Shown: positions 40,359-49,187, counted from the stretch's first letter. The stretch is DNA of 64,000 nt from JAXLYX01 sp046351215 (GCA_046351215.1 JAXLYX010000018.1:1-64000); one strand, 5' to 3'. The notes: generated by a model from the sequence alone, not told the origin. Numbers and translations: made by a program.

Positions 40359-41481
40359 TCTCCTTCATGATCTCGCTCGTCCCGCCGTAGATGCGCTGGA
40401 TGCGGGCGTCGACGAAGTCGCGCGAGATCGGGTACTCGCTCGTGTAGCCGTAGCCGCCGAAGAGCTGGAGGCATTCGTCGGCGACCTTGCCCTGGAGCTC
40501 GGTCGTCGCGAGCTTCGCGATCGAGGCGTCGACGGTCGTGAGCTTGCCGAGGTCGTACTTGTCCTTCGAAGCCTCGATGTACGCGCGGTTCACGCGGACC
40601 AGGGCCTCGAGCTCCGCGATCTTGAAGCGCGTGTTCTGGAACGCGGCGATCGGCTGCCCGAACGCCTTGCGCTCCTTCACGTAGGTCACGGTGCGCGCGA
40701 TCATGCCTTCGCAGGCCGCGATCGCGCCGATCGCGAGGATGAGGCGCTCGCGCGGGAGCTCGTTCATCAGGTTCGCGAAGCCGGAGCCGAGGCCGCCGAG
40801 GATCTGGTCGGCGCCGACGGTGACGCCCTCGAGGAAGAGCTCCGAGGTGTCGGCCGCGTGCTGGCCGATCTTCTCGAGGTTGCGGCCGCGCGTGAAGCCG
40901 GGAAGCGAGCAGTCGACGGTGAAGAGCGTCATGCCCTTGGCGCCGGCCGAGGGATCGGTCTTCGCCGCCATGATCACGACGTCGCAATGCTGTCCGTTCG
41001 TGATGAACGTCTTGGCTCCGTCGAGGACGTAGGTATCGCCCTTCTTCTCGGCGCGCATCTGCATGCCCTGCAGATCCGAGCCCGCGCCCGGCTCGGTCAT
41101 GGCGACGGCGCCGACGGCCTCGCCCGTGACCATCTTCGGGAGCCAGCGCTGCTTCTGCGCCTCGTTGCCGAGGTGGAGGATGTAGGGGGCGACGATGTCG
41201 CTGTGCACCGAGACGTTCGACGCGAGGGCGCCGAAGCCCATGCGCGAGATCTCCTCGACGACCACCGCCGAGAGGCGGAAGGAGGCGCCGATGCCGCCGT
41301 ACTCCTCGGGCACGTCGACGCAGAGCAGGCCGTTCTCGCCGAGCCCGGTCCAGACGCTGCGGGCGAAGATGCCGTCCTTCTCCCACTTGTCGTAGTGGGG
41401 CTTCACCTCGTTCTCGAGGTACTTGCGGCAGTTCTCGCGGAAGAGCTCGATCTCTTCGTGATCCATCGTGGCGGCGGTCAT
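40330..41481 (-). CDS. Acyl-CoA dehydrogenase, long-chain/isovaleryl-like
   Basis: A 383-residue FAD-dependent acyl-CoA dehydrogenase. It shows GLLCVDVPEEYGGIGAS, the FAD motif VAMTEPGAGSDLQGM, YVLDGAKTFITNGQ, and the C-terminal GGYGYTSEYPISR and IYGGTSEIMKEII. The position of the medium-chain catalytic Glu (YEGTSE) is Gly here. The base is therefore probably the earlier Glu of LPRERL, as in long-chain and isovaleryl enzymes. It catalyses alpha-beta desaturation of acyl-CoA. It faces the DUF7064-APH-DUF6285 run and shares a 29-base overlap. In the lva pathway the dehydrogenase-fold protein LvaC acts after the kinase. Confidence 0.9.
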   Translation of the reverse strand: MTAATMDHEEIELFRENCRKYLENEVKPHYDKWEKDGIFARSVWTGLGENGLLCVDVPEEYGGIGASFRLSAVVVEEISRMGFGALASNVSVHSDIVAPYILHLGNEAQKQRWLPKMVTGEAVGAVAMTEPGAGSDLQGMQMRAEKKGDTYVLDGAKTFITNGQHCDVVIMAAKTDPSAGAKGMTLFTVDCSLPGFTRGRNLEKIGQHAADTSELFLEGVTVGADQILGGLGSGFANLMNELPRERLILAIGAIAACEGMIARTVTYVKERKAFGQPIAAFQNTRFKIAELEALVRVNRAYIEASKDKYDLGKLTTVDASIAKLATTELQGKVADECLQLFGGYGYTSEYPISRDFVDARIQRIYGGTSEIMKEIIARSVLGR

Positions 41482-41617
41482 GTCCTTGGGCTCCGGTGGT
41501 GCTCTCGCGACCTAGGGCCGGAACCGGCCCTCGTCGACCCGCGGCATGATGCTCGAAGCCGATTCCGACGGGCGATTCGGAGTGCCTATGTCCCGTATTC
41601 GCCCGGAAGGATCATTC

Positions 41618-42532
41618 TCACGGACAGCCCGGCGTCCCCGCGGGCGCGAGGCTGCACCGGAGGCAGGCGTGGTTCGCCGGACACGAGCCCTGCTGGAGCA
41701 TCGGAGGCACCCCCGCGAAGCAGCGGCTCACGCAGGTCGCGGGCTGGGCCATCGTGCCGCACGTCTGCACGGCGACGCCGCGCTCGGGCACGAGCTCGTC
41801 GGGCACGCAGAGGTAGCTCGAGGGGCAGGTGAGCTGCTGCAGGGCGGACTGGGCCGACGAGGGGATCGTGGCCGAGGGGAGGCAGGTGGCCTGGTCCGTC
41901 CCACCGCTCGGGCAGCAGGTCGGGAAGGTGTAGGCGGGCTGCGCCGGCATGTCGCAGGAAACCGAGCTGCACGCTCCCGTGGAGGCTCCCGTGAAGGGAT
42001 CGAAGCAGGGCACGCAATGCTGGCCCGTCGCGCAGACGTCGACGGTGAGCGAGCTCGCGATCGCGGCGATGCCCGGAAGGCAGTCGGAGAGGCAGCGCCC
42101 TTCCACCGAGCCACCCGGCACCGCGTTGCAGGTCGTCGGCACGCCGTTGCCACCGCTCGCGATGACGGTGTCGGGGACGCAGAAGCCCGCGCCGTACGGG
42201 GCCGTGCAGGCCGAGAGCGCGGAGCGGCTGGCGGCGGGGACGAGCGACTCCGGGAGGCAATGCGCACCGCCGCACGCGGGCGTGCAGGGGGCGAAGAGAT
42301 TCGGATCGACGATCGGCGGTCCGACGTAGGGGCAGGCGAGGCCCGAGTCCGTGGCGCCGGCGTCGCTGGTGCTGCCGTCGGAGGAGGAGCCGTCGTTCGA
42401 GCCCGAATCCGACGAGGAGGCGTCCATCGGAAGCATCGATGCGTCCGAGGGCCGGGTCGACTCGGAGCAGGCCGCGATCACGCAGGCCATCGCGAGGAGC
42501 GCTCGCCCCATCTTCGTCCGTCGCTCGAACAT
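41618..42532 (-). CDS. Cys-rich lipoprotein of unknown function
   Basis: A 304-residue lipoprotein: signal with lipobox CVIAAC, a Ser/Asp/Gly spacer (SSDSGSNDGSSSDGSTSDAG), then about 26 cysteines in a mature domain. Repeated units contain CxPESLVPAA / CVPDTVIASG / CLPSATIPSS / CVPDELVPER, each a short C-(V/L)-P-x-x-x-(V/I)-P motif. That means about four related modules with disulfides. The pattern is common among myxobacterial surface lipoproteins. The ATG at 42532 has GGAGGTCCG directly upstream. No enzymatic motif is visible. It is divergent from the membrane-protein gene at 42684. Confidence 0.7.
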   Translation of the reverse strand: MFERRTKMGRALLAMACVIAACSESTRPSDASMLPMDASSSDSGSNDGSSSDGSTSDAGATDSGLACPYVGPPIVDPNLFAPCTPACGGAHCLPESLVPAASRSALSACTAPYGAGFCVPDTVIASGGNGVPTTCNAVPGGSVEGRCLSDCLPGIAAIASSLTVDVCATGQHCVPCFDPFTGASTGACSSVSCDMPAQPAYTFPTCCPSGGTDQATCLPSATIPSSAQSALQQLTCPSSYLCVPDELVPERGVAVQTCGTMAQPATCVSRCFAGVPPMLQQGSCPANHACLRCSLAPAGTPGCP

Positions 42533-42683
42533 CGGACCTCCACGGACCTGGCCGTCGCTGCCGTCGGCGACTGCTCGTATCGCATTGTCGGGCATGGAGC
42601 CGCCTCGCGAGAAGGGGGGGTCGAGCCCCCGACCCGCGGGCTCGGGTTGGCGTCCGGCGAAATCTCGTCCACGCTCGTCCGCC

Positions 42684-43400
42684 ATGCCGCCGAAGTCGGG
42701 AATCGAGCTGTTGGTCGAGACCGCCCCGGTCCTCGAGGCGGGGCTCCGAGCCGCGGCGAGGTCGACGCTCGGCATGACGGCCTGGGTCCTGGGCGTGTCC
42801 GTCGTCGCCGTGCAGATCGCTCGTGTCGGCGTCGAATCCTGGGTCCCAGGCGTCTTGGCCGGTGTCATCTCGCTCGCGGTCGGAGCCGTGCTCCTGCCGA
42901 TGGTGGCCGTGAAGAGCGCGGTCGGGGGAGCGTTGCGGCACGGCGCGCGGGAGCTCCGGATCGGCGCACGCATCGTGGCCCTGCTCTTCCGCCGGGTGCT
43001 CGACGTCGGGATGGAAGAAACGAACGAGCACGGCGACCGCGGCAATCGTGCCGCTCGGCTGGCGGAGACGGTTCCGCTCCGAGAAGCCGAGGAGCGTCTC
43101 GTAGCCGCTGCACACTCGCTCCTCGGCGAGGCCGCTCGGACCGGCTTCCTGCGCCGCCGGATCCTCGCCGCCGTCGTGTCCTTCGCCGAGCGCATGTCAC
43201 TCTCCGGCCTACGCGACGACGCGAGCACGCATGGCGGCGTCGACCTGATGCGTGTGCGCGACGCGCTCGAGTCGACGATCGACGCGAAGATCGCCGAGAC
43301 GATCGACGGGACGCTCCTGAGATTCACGATGCTCGTCACGTCCGGCTTCTCGGTCCTCGTGCTGGTCGTCGCGTACGTTCTTCGTCGCACCCTGGGCTGA
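42684..43400 (+). CDS. Hypothetical membrane protein
   Basis: A 238-residue protein with two N-terminal membrane helices (MTAWVLGVSVVAVQIARVG and VPGVLAGVISLAVGAVLLPM). A charged cytosolic or periplasmic helical domain of about 120 residues follows, and one C-terminal helix (FTMLVTSGFSVLVLVVAYVL). I recognise no family. A start at 42684 is chosen because upstream in-frame sequence is antisense to the divergent lipoprotein gene. Codon use matches its neighbours. Confidence 0.6.
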   Translation: MPPKSGIELLVETAPVLEAGLRAAARSTLGMTAWVLGVSVVAVQIARVGVESWVPGVLAGVISLAVGAVLLPMVAVKSAVGGALRHGARELRIGARIVALLFRRVLDVGMEETNEHGDRGNRAARLAETVPLREAEERLVAAAHSLLGEAARTGFLRRRILAAVVSFAERMSLSGLRDDASTHGGVDLMRVRDALESTIDAKIAETIDGTLLRFTMLVTSGFSVLVLVVAYVLRRTLG

Positions 43401-43555
43401 GCCCTGCGTCGCTCCGGTCGGCCGCCCCCCCCTGCGCTCGACCCCGTCTTCGCGGAATTTTCCGTCGTCGACGGCATGCCCGGGCGTCACACCCGTCCGA
43501 GCTGGCGGATGCTCCGCGGAGATCCCATAACGCCGCGCGAGAGGGGAAAGAACAC

Positions 43556-44482
43556 ATGAAGCGTATCGTTCCGATCGTCGCCGCATGGCTCGCGATCGTC
43601 GCCATCAGCCATCCCAGCGGAGCCTCCGCCGACGCACGCTCCGACAAGGTGCAGCTCTACATCGAGGTCTACAACACCTTCGCGTCGACGATGCACACGC
43701 GCCACGAACGGCTGGTCCGAGGGCTCGAGGGCAGGGACGCACAGAATCCCTGCACCGTCGATCACCCGCCGAGCGGCATCTTCTACAACGCCGGCGATGC
43801 CACGGGCACGATCCCGGGCTACGAGCGCCGCCTCCGGCGCGCGCCGCGCCTCCCGCAGGATCGCCTGGTGCAGCAGATGATGGATGCCGCCAAGGCCGAG
43901 ATCGAAGCCTGGAACGGAGCCGACGACTACTACCGACGCCGCGTCTACACGACGGACGCCTGCGCCCAGGGGAACGCCTACCACCGTACGCTCGTCGGCT
44001 CGTACGAGTCGTTCTTCGCGGCCGAGCGCGACGTGCTCGCCTTCGTCGACGAAGAGTCGCGCTCGATGCGCGTCGAGGCACTGCGCCGCGTCGAACGCGA
44101 GCACGGCCGGAACTTCCGGTACTACCAGGCGAGCATCATGAACGACGTCGAGTCGGTCCGTGATCTGCTCCAGGCGGAGACCCTCGACCTCGACGCCCTC
44201 TCCCGAGCCGTCGAATCGGTCGCGACGCAAGCCGGCGAGATCGGTCCTCGTGCCGAGACCGCCCCGCGCGAGGTCCATTCGGACCTCTACTCCGGCCAAT
44301 ACCTGACGTTCCTCGGGCGCATCAACACCTTCGTCGGCCGAGGACGCGAGCTCGTGACGGTGTTGCGCAACGCGCAGTCCACGCCGCGCGACCGGGAGGG
44401 CGCGGGTCGGGACTTCGAGCGCGCATTCTCCGATGCCATCGAAGCCTCGAACCGCGTGCGCTACTCGAACCGCGTGGAGTGA
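43556..44482 (+). CDS. DUF3829 (YiiG-like) exported protein
   Basis: A 308-residue protein with a signal peptide (IVPIVAAWLAIVAISHPSGASA). The mature part is helical and begins VQLYIEVYNTF. It continues with AKAEIEAWNGADDYYRRRVYTTDACAQGNAYHRTL, matching DUF3829, whose E. coli member YiiG is a lipoprotein of unknown role. The pattern N-x-A-D-D-Y-Y followed by a cysteine and H-x-x-L is conserved. It lacks a lipobox, so it is periplasmic or secreted. GAGAGGGGAAAG precedes the ATG. The next gene starts 35 bases on, in the same direction. Confidence 0.72.
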   Translation: MKRIVPIVAAWLAIVAISHPSGASADARSDKVQLYIEVYNTFASTMHTRHERLVRGLEGRDAQNPCTVDHPPSGIFYNAGDATGTIPGYERRLRRAPRLPQDRLVQQMMDAAKAEIEAWNGADDYYRRRVYTTDACAQGNAYHRTLVGSYESFFAAERDVLAFVDEESRSMRVEALRRVEREHGRNFRYYQASIMNDVESVRDLLQAETLDLDALSRAVESVATQAGEIGPRAETAPREVHSDLYSGQYLTFLGRINTFVGRGRELVTVLRNAQSTPRDREGAGRDFERAFSDAIEASNRVRYSNRVE

Positions 44483-44517
44483 GGGCACGCCGCGCGCGCG
44501 ATGGTACCGTGACGACC

Positions 44518-45333
44518 ATGGACGAAGCCGTGATGCCCCGCGTGACGCGCCGCATGGTGTCGGTCGACGGCAGCGAACGTCCCGTGCTCCGTGGAGGGGC
44601 CGGGACGACCCTCGTGCTGATCCACGGGGGCTGGGGCGGAGCCGCGCTCCACTATTCGCGGGTGTTCGAGGCGCTCGCCGAGACCTTCGACGTCGTCGCC
44701 CCCGAGCTCCCGGGGTTCCTCGAGTCCGACGCGCGCGTCCCTCGAGGCGTCGACGGCGACGCGGAATGGGTGGCCGCGCTGCTCGATTCGCTCGGCGTCG
44801 AGAAGGCGATCGTCGTCGGCAATTCCTTCGGAGCGTCCGTCGCGCTCGCGTTCGCCTCGCGCCATCGCTCGCGCTGTCTCGGAGTGGTCGTGGTGAACGG
44901 CTTCGCCATGCCCCCTACCCCCGCATGGCTCGCGTTCCTCGCGCGGGCCCGGTTCGCGAGGGCGCTGCTGCGGGAGTTCATCGTGCGCACCGCCTTCCGT
45001 CCGGCACGCATCGCCGAGGCCTTCCACGATCCGAGGAACGTGCCGCCGGAGCTCCACGCGACGATCGCGGCCGGCGCCCGGGCCCAGGTCGACCGTCTCG
45101 TCGACACGTTCCTGCTCGGTGGCTCGCCGATCGATCTCGCGGGCGTGCCGACCCGGATCCTCTGGGGAGCGGACGATCAGCTGCGCGACTCCCGCGTGGA
45201 GGTGGCTCCACGCGTCGCCCGGGAGCTCGGAGTCTCCGCGCCGAGGACGATCGCCGGTGCGGGGCATTGCCCCCAGCTCGAGCAGCCCGAGGCCTTCGTC
45301 CGCGAGATCCGGGCCTTCGCTTCCGGTCTCTGA
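44518..45333 (+). CDS. Alpha/beta-fold hydrolase
   Basis: A 271-residue hydrolase. It has LVLIHGGWGGAALHYS (oxyanion region), VVAPELPGF, nucleophile elbow GNSFGA, acid in ILWGADDQL and catalytic His in IAGAGHCPQLEQPEAF. The GNSFGG/A elbow and GAGHCPQLE ending are typical of the meta-cleavage-product hydrolase/haloperoxidase group. The ATG at 44518 is used; ATG 44533 is an alternative. The gene follows the DUF3829 gene without an obvious terminator. The substrate is unknown. Confidence 0.85.
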   Translation: MDEAVMPRVTRRMVSVDGSERPVLRGGAGTTLVLIHGGWGGAALHYSRVFEALAETFDVVAPELPGFLESDARVPRGVDGDAEWVAALLDSLGVEKAIVVGNSFGASVALAFASRHRSRCLGVVVVNGFAMPPTPAWLAFLARARFARALLREFIVRTAFRPARIAEAFHDPRNVPPELHATIAAGARAQVDRLVDTFLLGGSPIDLAGVPTRILWGADDQLRDSRVEVAPRVARELGVSAPRTIAGAGHCPQLEQPEAFVREIRAFASGL

Positions 45334-45525
45334 CGACGGGAACGCCCTCGGCGCGTGCCGAGCTCTCGCGCGCCGCCTCTCGTCGGTGCGCCCGTCTAAG
45401 CGCTCCGTCGTAGGGGAATTCGTCGCCTCGTACGACATCCGTTCGATGGTTGCGAGTGCATGCGTGCGGGATGGTTGCCCGAGATCGCGCAGAGCGGACG
45501 TCGCCGCGCGAAGAGGGAGGATTTC

Positions 45526-47022
45526 GTGATTCGCGCTCTACACACCCACGGGCAACCCGCTCCGCAGACCTCGTCGAACCCGCGTGTCGCGGGGCGCGCG
45601 CGCTTCGCCCTCGCTTCCGTGCTCGCGAGCCTCCTCTTCGTCGGCTGCGAGCCCGTCGAGGTCGCGCCCACGGCCTCGTTCGGCGACGGCGGCGTCCCCG
45701 CGCAAGAGGCCGCTTCGGCGGAGCCCGAGGCCGAGGCCGTGGGGGGCGCGGCAGCGGCCCTGACCGCGACGACCTTCTGCTGGAAGGACAGCTACGGTCG
45801 CGGCGCGGGCACGGTGCCCGACGCCTGTCCCGGCCAGCAGAAGGACGGCGGCCTCTGCTATCCGTACTGTGCCGGCGGCTACTACGGCGTGGGTCCGGTC
45901 TGCTGGCAGGCCTGCCCGTCCGGCTGGCGTGACGACGGCACCGCTTGCTGGCTCGACGCGAGCATCATCTCCGCGAACAACAGCGCCTGTCCCTGGTACG
46001 ACACCTGCGGTCTGACGCTCGCGCCGCACTGCAGCACCTGCCCGAGCGGCTACGTGAACGACGGCTGCACCTGCCGCCGCGACGCGCAGATGTTCTACAA
46101 GGGGAGCTACGGCCGTGGCGCCGGCTCGCCGATGAGCTGCAACTCCTCGCTGCAGTACGATGCCGGCCTCTGCTACACGCCGTGCGCGAACGGCTACCAG
46201 GGCGTCGGGCCCGTGTGCTGGGGCCAGTGCCCGGCGTCCGCCCCGGTCGCCTGCGGCGCGGGCTGCGCGGTCTCGCAGGAAGCGTGCGCGAACGAGGTCA
46301 TCACGCAGGTGCAGGCGACGCTCGAGTGCGCGGCGAACCTCGCCGAGATGGCGTACAGCCTCGGGACCTCCGCCGCCGTGAAGTACGCGGTGAGCGCGGG
46401 TCTCTCGGCAGCCGAGAAGGCCGCCCTCAAGGCGCGCATCAAGGCGGAGCTCAAGGAGGCCTTCAAGGACCTCGCCGAGACGGAGCTCGAGGCCATGGCG
46501 ACCGCGAGCGCCAACGCCGCGAACGGCGAGGCCTTCGACTATGCCTCGCTCGATCCGACCGGCATCGCGTCGCTCGTGCAGGCGTTCAACCGTCCGTTCT
46601 GCGCCAGCCTCTCGCCCTCGAACGTCGCGCTCGGCCGGCCGGCCTACCAGTCGTCGGTCGGCTGGGGTGGAAGCCCGTCGCGCGCCGTGGACGGCAACAC
46701 CGACGGCAACTACGGGTCGAGCTCCGTGACCCACACGAACCTCGACCAGAACGCCTGGTGGCAGGTCGACCTGCAGCGTTCGCGGCACGTCCAGCGCGTC
46801 GTCGTCCACAACCGCACCGATTGCTGCGCAGACCGCCTCTCGAACTTCTACGTCGAGGTCCGCAACGCGCAGAACCAGGGCGTGGCGCGCCGGAACTTCA
46901 GCGGCGTCGCCGGGCAGACGACGACCTTCGACTTCGGGGACGTCGAGGGCAACTCGGTGGTGGTGCAGCTCTACGGCACGAACTACCTGAGCCTCGCCGA
47001 GGTGCAGGTGATCGGGTACTGA
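45526..47022 (+). CDS. Lipoprotein with Cys-rich modules and C-terminal F-type lectin domain
   Basis: A 498-residue lipoprotein. GTG 45526 is preferred because AGAGGGAGG lies before it. The signal ends in the lipobox LFVGC. Two related Cys-rich modules follow, each with K-S-YGRGAG, GLCY-C, G-Y-GVGPVCW-CP. A Cys-poor helical region (LSAAEKAALKARIKAELKEAFK) comes next, then a fucolectin-type domain of about 140 residues: NVALGRPAYQSS, AVDGNTDG, THTNLDQNAWWQVDL, HNRTDCCADRL. The R-x-D-C-C-x-x-R motif binds fucose with calcium. It probably anchors a surface glycan-binding protein. Confidence 0.88.
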   Translation: MIRALHTHGQPAPQTSSNPRVAGRARFALASVLASLLFVGCEPVEVAPTASFGDGGVPAQEAASAEPEAEAVGGAAAALTATTFCWKDSYGRGAGTVPDACPGQQKDGGLCYPYCAGGYYGVGPVCWQACPSGWRDDGTACWLDASIISANNSACPWYDTCGLTLAPHCSTCPSGYVNDGCTCRRDAQMFYKGSYGRGAGSPMSCNSSLQYDAGLCYTPCANGYQGVGPVCWGQCPASAPVACGAGCAVSQEACANEVITQVQATLECAANLAEMAYSLGTSAAVKYAVSAGLSAAEKAALKARIKAELKEAFKDLAETELEAMATASANAANGEAFDYASLDPTGIASLVQAFNRPFCASLSPSNVALGRPAYQSSVGWGGSPSRAVDGNTDGNYGSSSVTHTNLDQNAWWQVDLQRSRHVQRVVVHNRTDCCADRLSNFYVEVRNAQNQGVARRNFSGVAGQTTTFDFGDVEGNSVVVQLYGTNYLSLAEVQVIGY

Positions 47023-47048
47023 GGACCGTCCGACACGTGGACGCAGGA

Positions 47049-47086
47049 GACGGGCGATCGGCGGCACATGCGGCCGGTCGCCCGTC
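47049..47086. terminator. Bidirectional terminator hairpin
   Basis: GACGGGCGATCGG pairs with CCGGTCGCCCGTC (one mismatch in 13) around a 12-base loop, midway between two convergent stops at 47022 and 47107. There is no T-run on either side. Confidence 0.6.
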
Positions 47087-47106
47087 GCTGCGTGCGCCCC
47101 GCGGGC

Positions 47107-47682
47107 TCAACGCACGCCGAACGTCGCCTCGGCGCTCGAGAGATCCTCGGCGACCCGGAAGAGCACCTCGCCCTCGAGGCGTGTGATGCGCGCGAAGCCG
47201 CGGCACGCGCCCTCCCACGAGTCGAGGTAGTGGCGGTATCGCCTCACCTCGGGCGCGATCTTCGCGAAGCGGACGACGGCACGGCCCTCGGCGTCGGTCG
47301 TCACCGTGGGCTCGCAGCAGTCGCGGTAGACGAGCGACCAGCCCTTCGCGAGGATGCCCAGGACCCGGATTGGGTCGTTGCCGACGAGACCGGTCATGCC
47401 GGCGACGAACGCACGGAGCAAGGGACGCTCGACCAACGTCGCCAGCGCGTCGCTCCAGCACTGGATCGCCCGCTTGCGCCCGAGGAGCGAGACCATCGCA
47501 TCGACGGTGTAGTGGTCGTGGACCACCTCGATCCACCCCGAGCGGGGCGTCGTCTCGAGCACGTCGCGCGAGGGCGCGGGAACCCGTTCGAGCACCGCGG
47601 CGCGGAGGCCCGGCTGGAACACGTCGAGGAAGTCGAGCGTGTCTCGGACGGCACTCGCGCGAACTGCGGCGGCTTCGGTCAT
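47107..47682 (-). CDS. DUF2378-like (myxobacterial paralogue family) protein
   Basis: A 191-residue cytosolic protein. It shows VRDTLDFLDVFQPGLRAAVLERVP, SGWIEVVHDHYTVDAMVSLLG, and an A-F-V-A-G-M helix. A beta region near the end (GRAVVRFAKIAPEVRRYRHYLDSWEGACRGFARI) closes it. This matches the general layout of DUF2378/TIGR02265, a paralogous family in Myxococcus of unknown function. The fold resembles the V4R/haem-NO-binding-like family. The match is by pattern, not a firm identification. It is on the same strand as the P450, 57 bases downstream of it, and may be its cotranscript. Confidence 0.6.
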   Translation of the reverse strand: MTEAAAVRASAVRDTLDFLDVFQPGLRAAVLERVPAPSRDVLETTPRSGWIEVVHDHYTVDAMVSLLGRKRAIQCWSDALATLVERPLLRAFVAGMTGLVGNDPIRVLGILAKGWSLVYRDCCEPTVTTDAEGRAVVRFAKIAPEVRRYRHYLDSWEGACRGFARITRLEGEVLFRVAEDLSSAEATFGVR

Positions 47683-47738
47683 CGCGCGATCATGCCGAGA
47701 GGAACCGAGCCGGGGCAATCCCGGAATCGTCGCTGCGT

Positions 47739-49124
47739 TCACGGATTCGCCGCGCGGCTCGACGGGGATCGACGTCCGATCACCTTCACGCGCAGGCCAT
47801 CCGGCTGGGTGAAGGGACGGGCCACGGCCCGCACCTTCTCGCCCGCGGGAACGACCTCGAGCTCGAAGTGGTTGACCCAGTGCGACACCATCTCGACCGC
47901 GATGAGCTCGCCGAGCACCGCCCCGGTGCAACGATGGCCGCCGGCGCCGAACGGCAACACCCGCCGCTTCAACGGAGCGGATCTCTCGGCGAGGAAGCGC
48001 GTCGGATCGAAATGGGTCGGGCGCGGGAAGTGCTTCTCGTCGAGGTGGTCGCTCGCGATGAACACGAGGATCTCGTCGCCCTCGCGGATCAGGTAGTCGC
48101 CGAACTCGAAATCCCGATCGGCGACACGATGGACGACGGTGCCCGGCGGGTTCAGGCGTACGGCCTCGAGGAACGCGGCGCGAAGGTACTTCTGCCGCGC
48201 AGGGGCGACCGGCCCCGGGGATTCCCGCTGCAGCTCCTCGTACTCCTCGCGGACCTTCGCGAGATGCTCCGGATGCGTGAGCAGCTGGTAGAGCAGGAAC
48301 GAAGAGGCCGAGGCGACGGTGTCGAAGCCGGCGAGGTAGGCGCTGTAGGGGACGGCCGCGAGGTCCCGATCCTCCCAGCGATCGCGACCGAGCGGCGGCT
48401 CGAGGTCGAGGTAGCGCCCCACGAGCGTCGAGGCGGCCCGCTCCGGGCTCGCGCGGATCCTCGCGACGAGATCCAGCATGTGCGCACGCATGCGCTTCTG
48501 GATCGACCGGTAGATCGGGTTCCGCAGGATCCACGAAGGTGCGTGTCCGTAGGTCGCCCAGATCAGCGTGTGCACGGTGAGCGCGAGCTCCTTCTTCGTG
48601 AACGGGAAGGGCTCGCCGTTCAGGACGACCGAGAGGACGTCGACCGTCTGCACCTGGGCCTCGTGGAGCACGTCGAGCGCCGCGCCCGGACTCCACGAAG
48701 CCGTGTGCTCGACGAGGCGGCCCTTGATGTCCGACCGACGGTTCGACTCGAGGGTCGCGGTCATGAAGTCGAGATGGGCCCGACGGAACATCTTGTGTTG
48801 GGGCCCGTCGAACGTGCTCGGAAGACAGCTCCCGAGCTCCGAGTCGAGGACGTGCATGGACTTGCCGGTTCGCAGGCAGCTGCCCGCTTCGAGCAGCTCG
48901 ATGGCGTCCGGCCCGCAGAGGCAGGTCATCTCCACGTTCACCATGCGGAGGCGGAACGCATCCCCGTACTCCGCGCGCGTCCGAGCGATGAAGGGGTGCA
49001 CGTCGCCGAGGAACTCCCGGATGGGCCCGAGCAGCGGGATCGACTTCACCCGCGGCGGGCGAGCCTTGGGAGCGCGAGCGCGTGGGTCTGCGGGACCGGT
49101 GGCGAGCGGAGTCGTGGCCTGCAT
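47739..49124 (-). CDS. Cytochrome P450
   Basis: A 461-residue soluble P450. It has the I-helix AGFDTVASASS (acid-alcohol pair), the ExxR motif in AFLEAVRLNPPG, the PERF-like FDPTRFL, and the haem loop FGAGGHRCTG with Cys399 as thiolate ligand. It lacks an N-terminal membrane anchor and needs external ferredoxin or reductase partners, which are not nearby. Substrate class cannot be told, though lipid or terpenoid oxidation fits its surroundings. It is divergent from a TetR gene with two operator-like repeats between them. The start at 49124 has AGGGGGGC upstream. Confidence 0.92.
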   Translation of the reverse strand: MQATTPLATGPADPRARAPKARPPRVKSIPLLGPIREFLGDVHPFIARTRAEYGDAFRLRMVNVEMTCLCGPDAIELLEAGSCLRTGKSMHVLDSELGSCLPSTFDGPQHKMFRRAHLDFMTATLESNRRSDIKGRLVEHTASWSPGAALDVLHEAQVQTVDVLSVVLNGEPFPFTKKELALTVHTLIWATYGHAPSWILRNPIYRSIQKRMRAHMLDLVARIRASPERAASTLVGRYLDLEPPLGRDRWEDRDLAAVPYSAYLAGFDTVASASSFLLYQLLTHPEHLAKVREEYEELQRESPGPVAPARQKYLRAAFLEAVRLNPPGTVVHRVADRDFEFGDYLIREGDEILVFIASDHLDEKHFPRPTHFDPTRFLAERSAPLKRRVLPFGAGGHRCTGAVLGELIAVEMVSHWVNHFELEVVPAGEKVRAVARPFTQPDGLRVKVIGRRSPSSRAANP

Positions 49125-49153
49125 GGAGAGCCCCCCTGGGTCGGAATCGTTGC

Positions 49154-49165
49154 TAACACCTGTTA
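49154..49165. promoter_or_regulatory. Operator A in P450/TetR region
   Basis: TAACACCTGTTA is an inverted repeat (TAACA-CC-TGTTA) matching operator B at 8 of the 8 outer positions common to TAAC-N3-TGTTA. It lies 30 bases before the P450 start. Probably bound by the adjacent TetR protein. Confidence 0.6.
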
Positions 49166-49175
49166 CGCTCCACCC

Positions 49176-49187
49176 TAACGAGTGTTA
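49176..49187. promoter_or_regulatory. Operator B in P450/TetR region
   Basis: TAACGAGTGTTA matches operator A in the pattern TAAC-N3-TGTTA, with starts 22 bases apart (two helical turns). A larger 9-bp repeat, TGCTAACAC to GTGTTAGCA, spans both sites. Confidence 0.6.

Noticed and set aside
41618..43477. Upstream extension of the Cys-rich lipoprotein frame to 620 codons
   Set aside because: The extension is antisense to the membrane-protein gene at 42684, and a good ribosome site and signal peptide mark the start at 42532.
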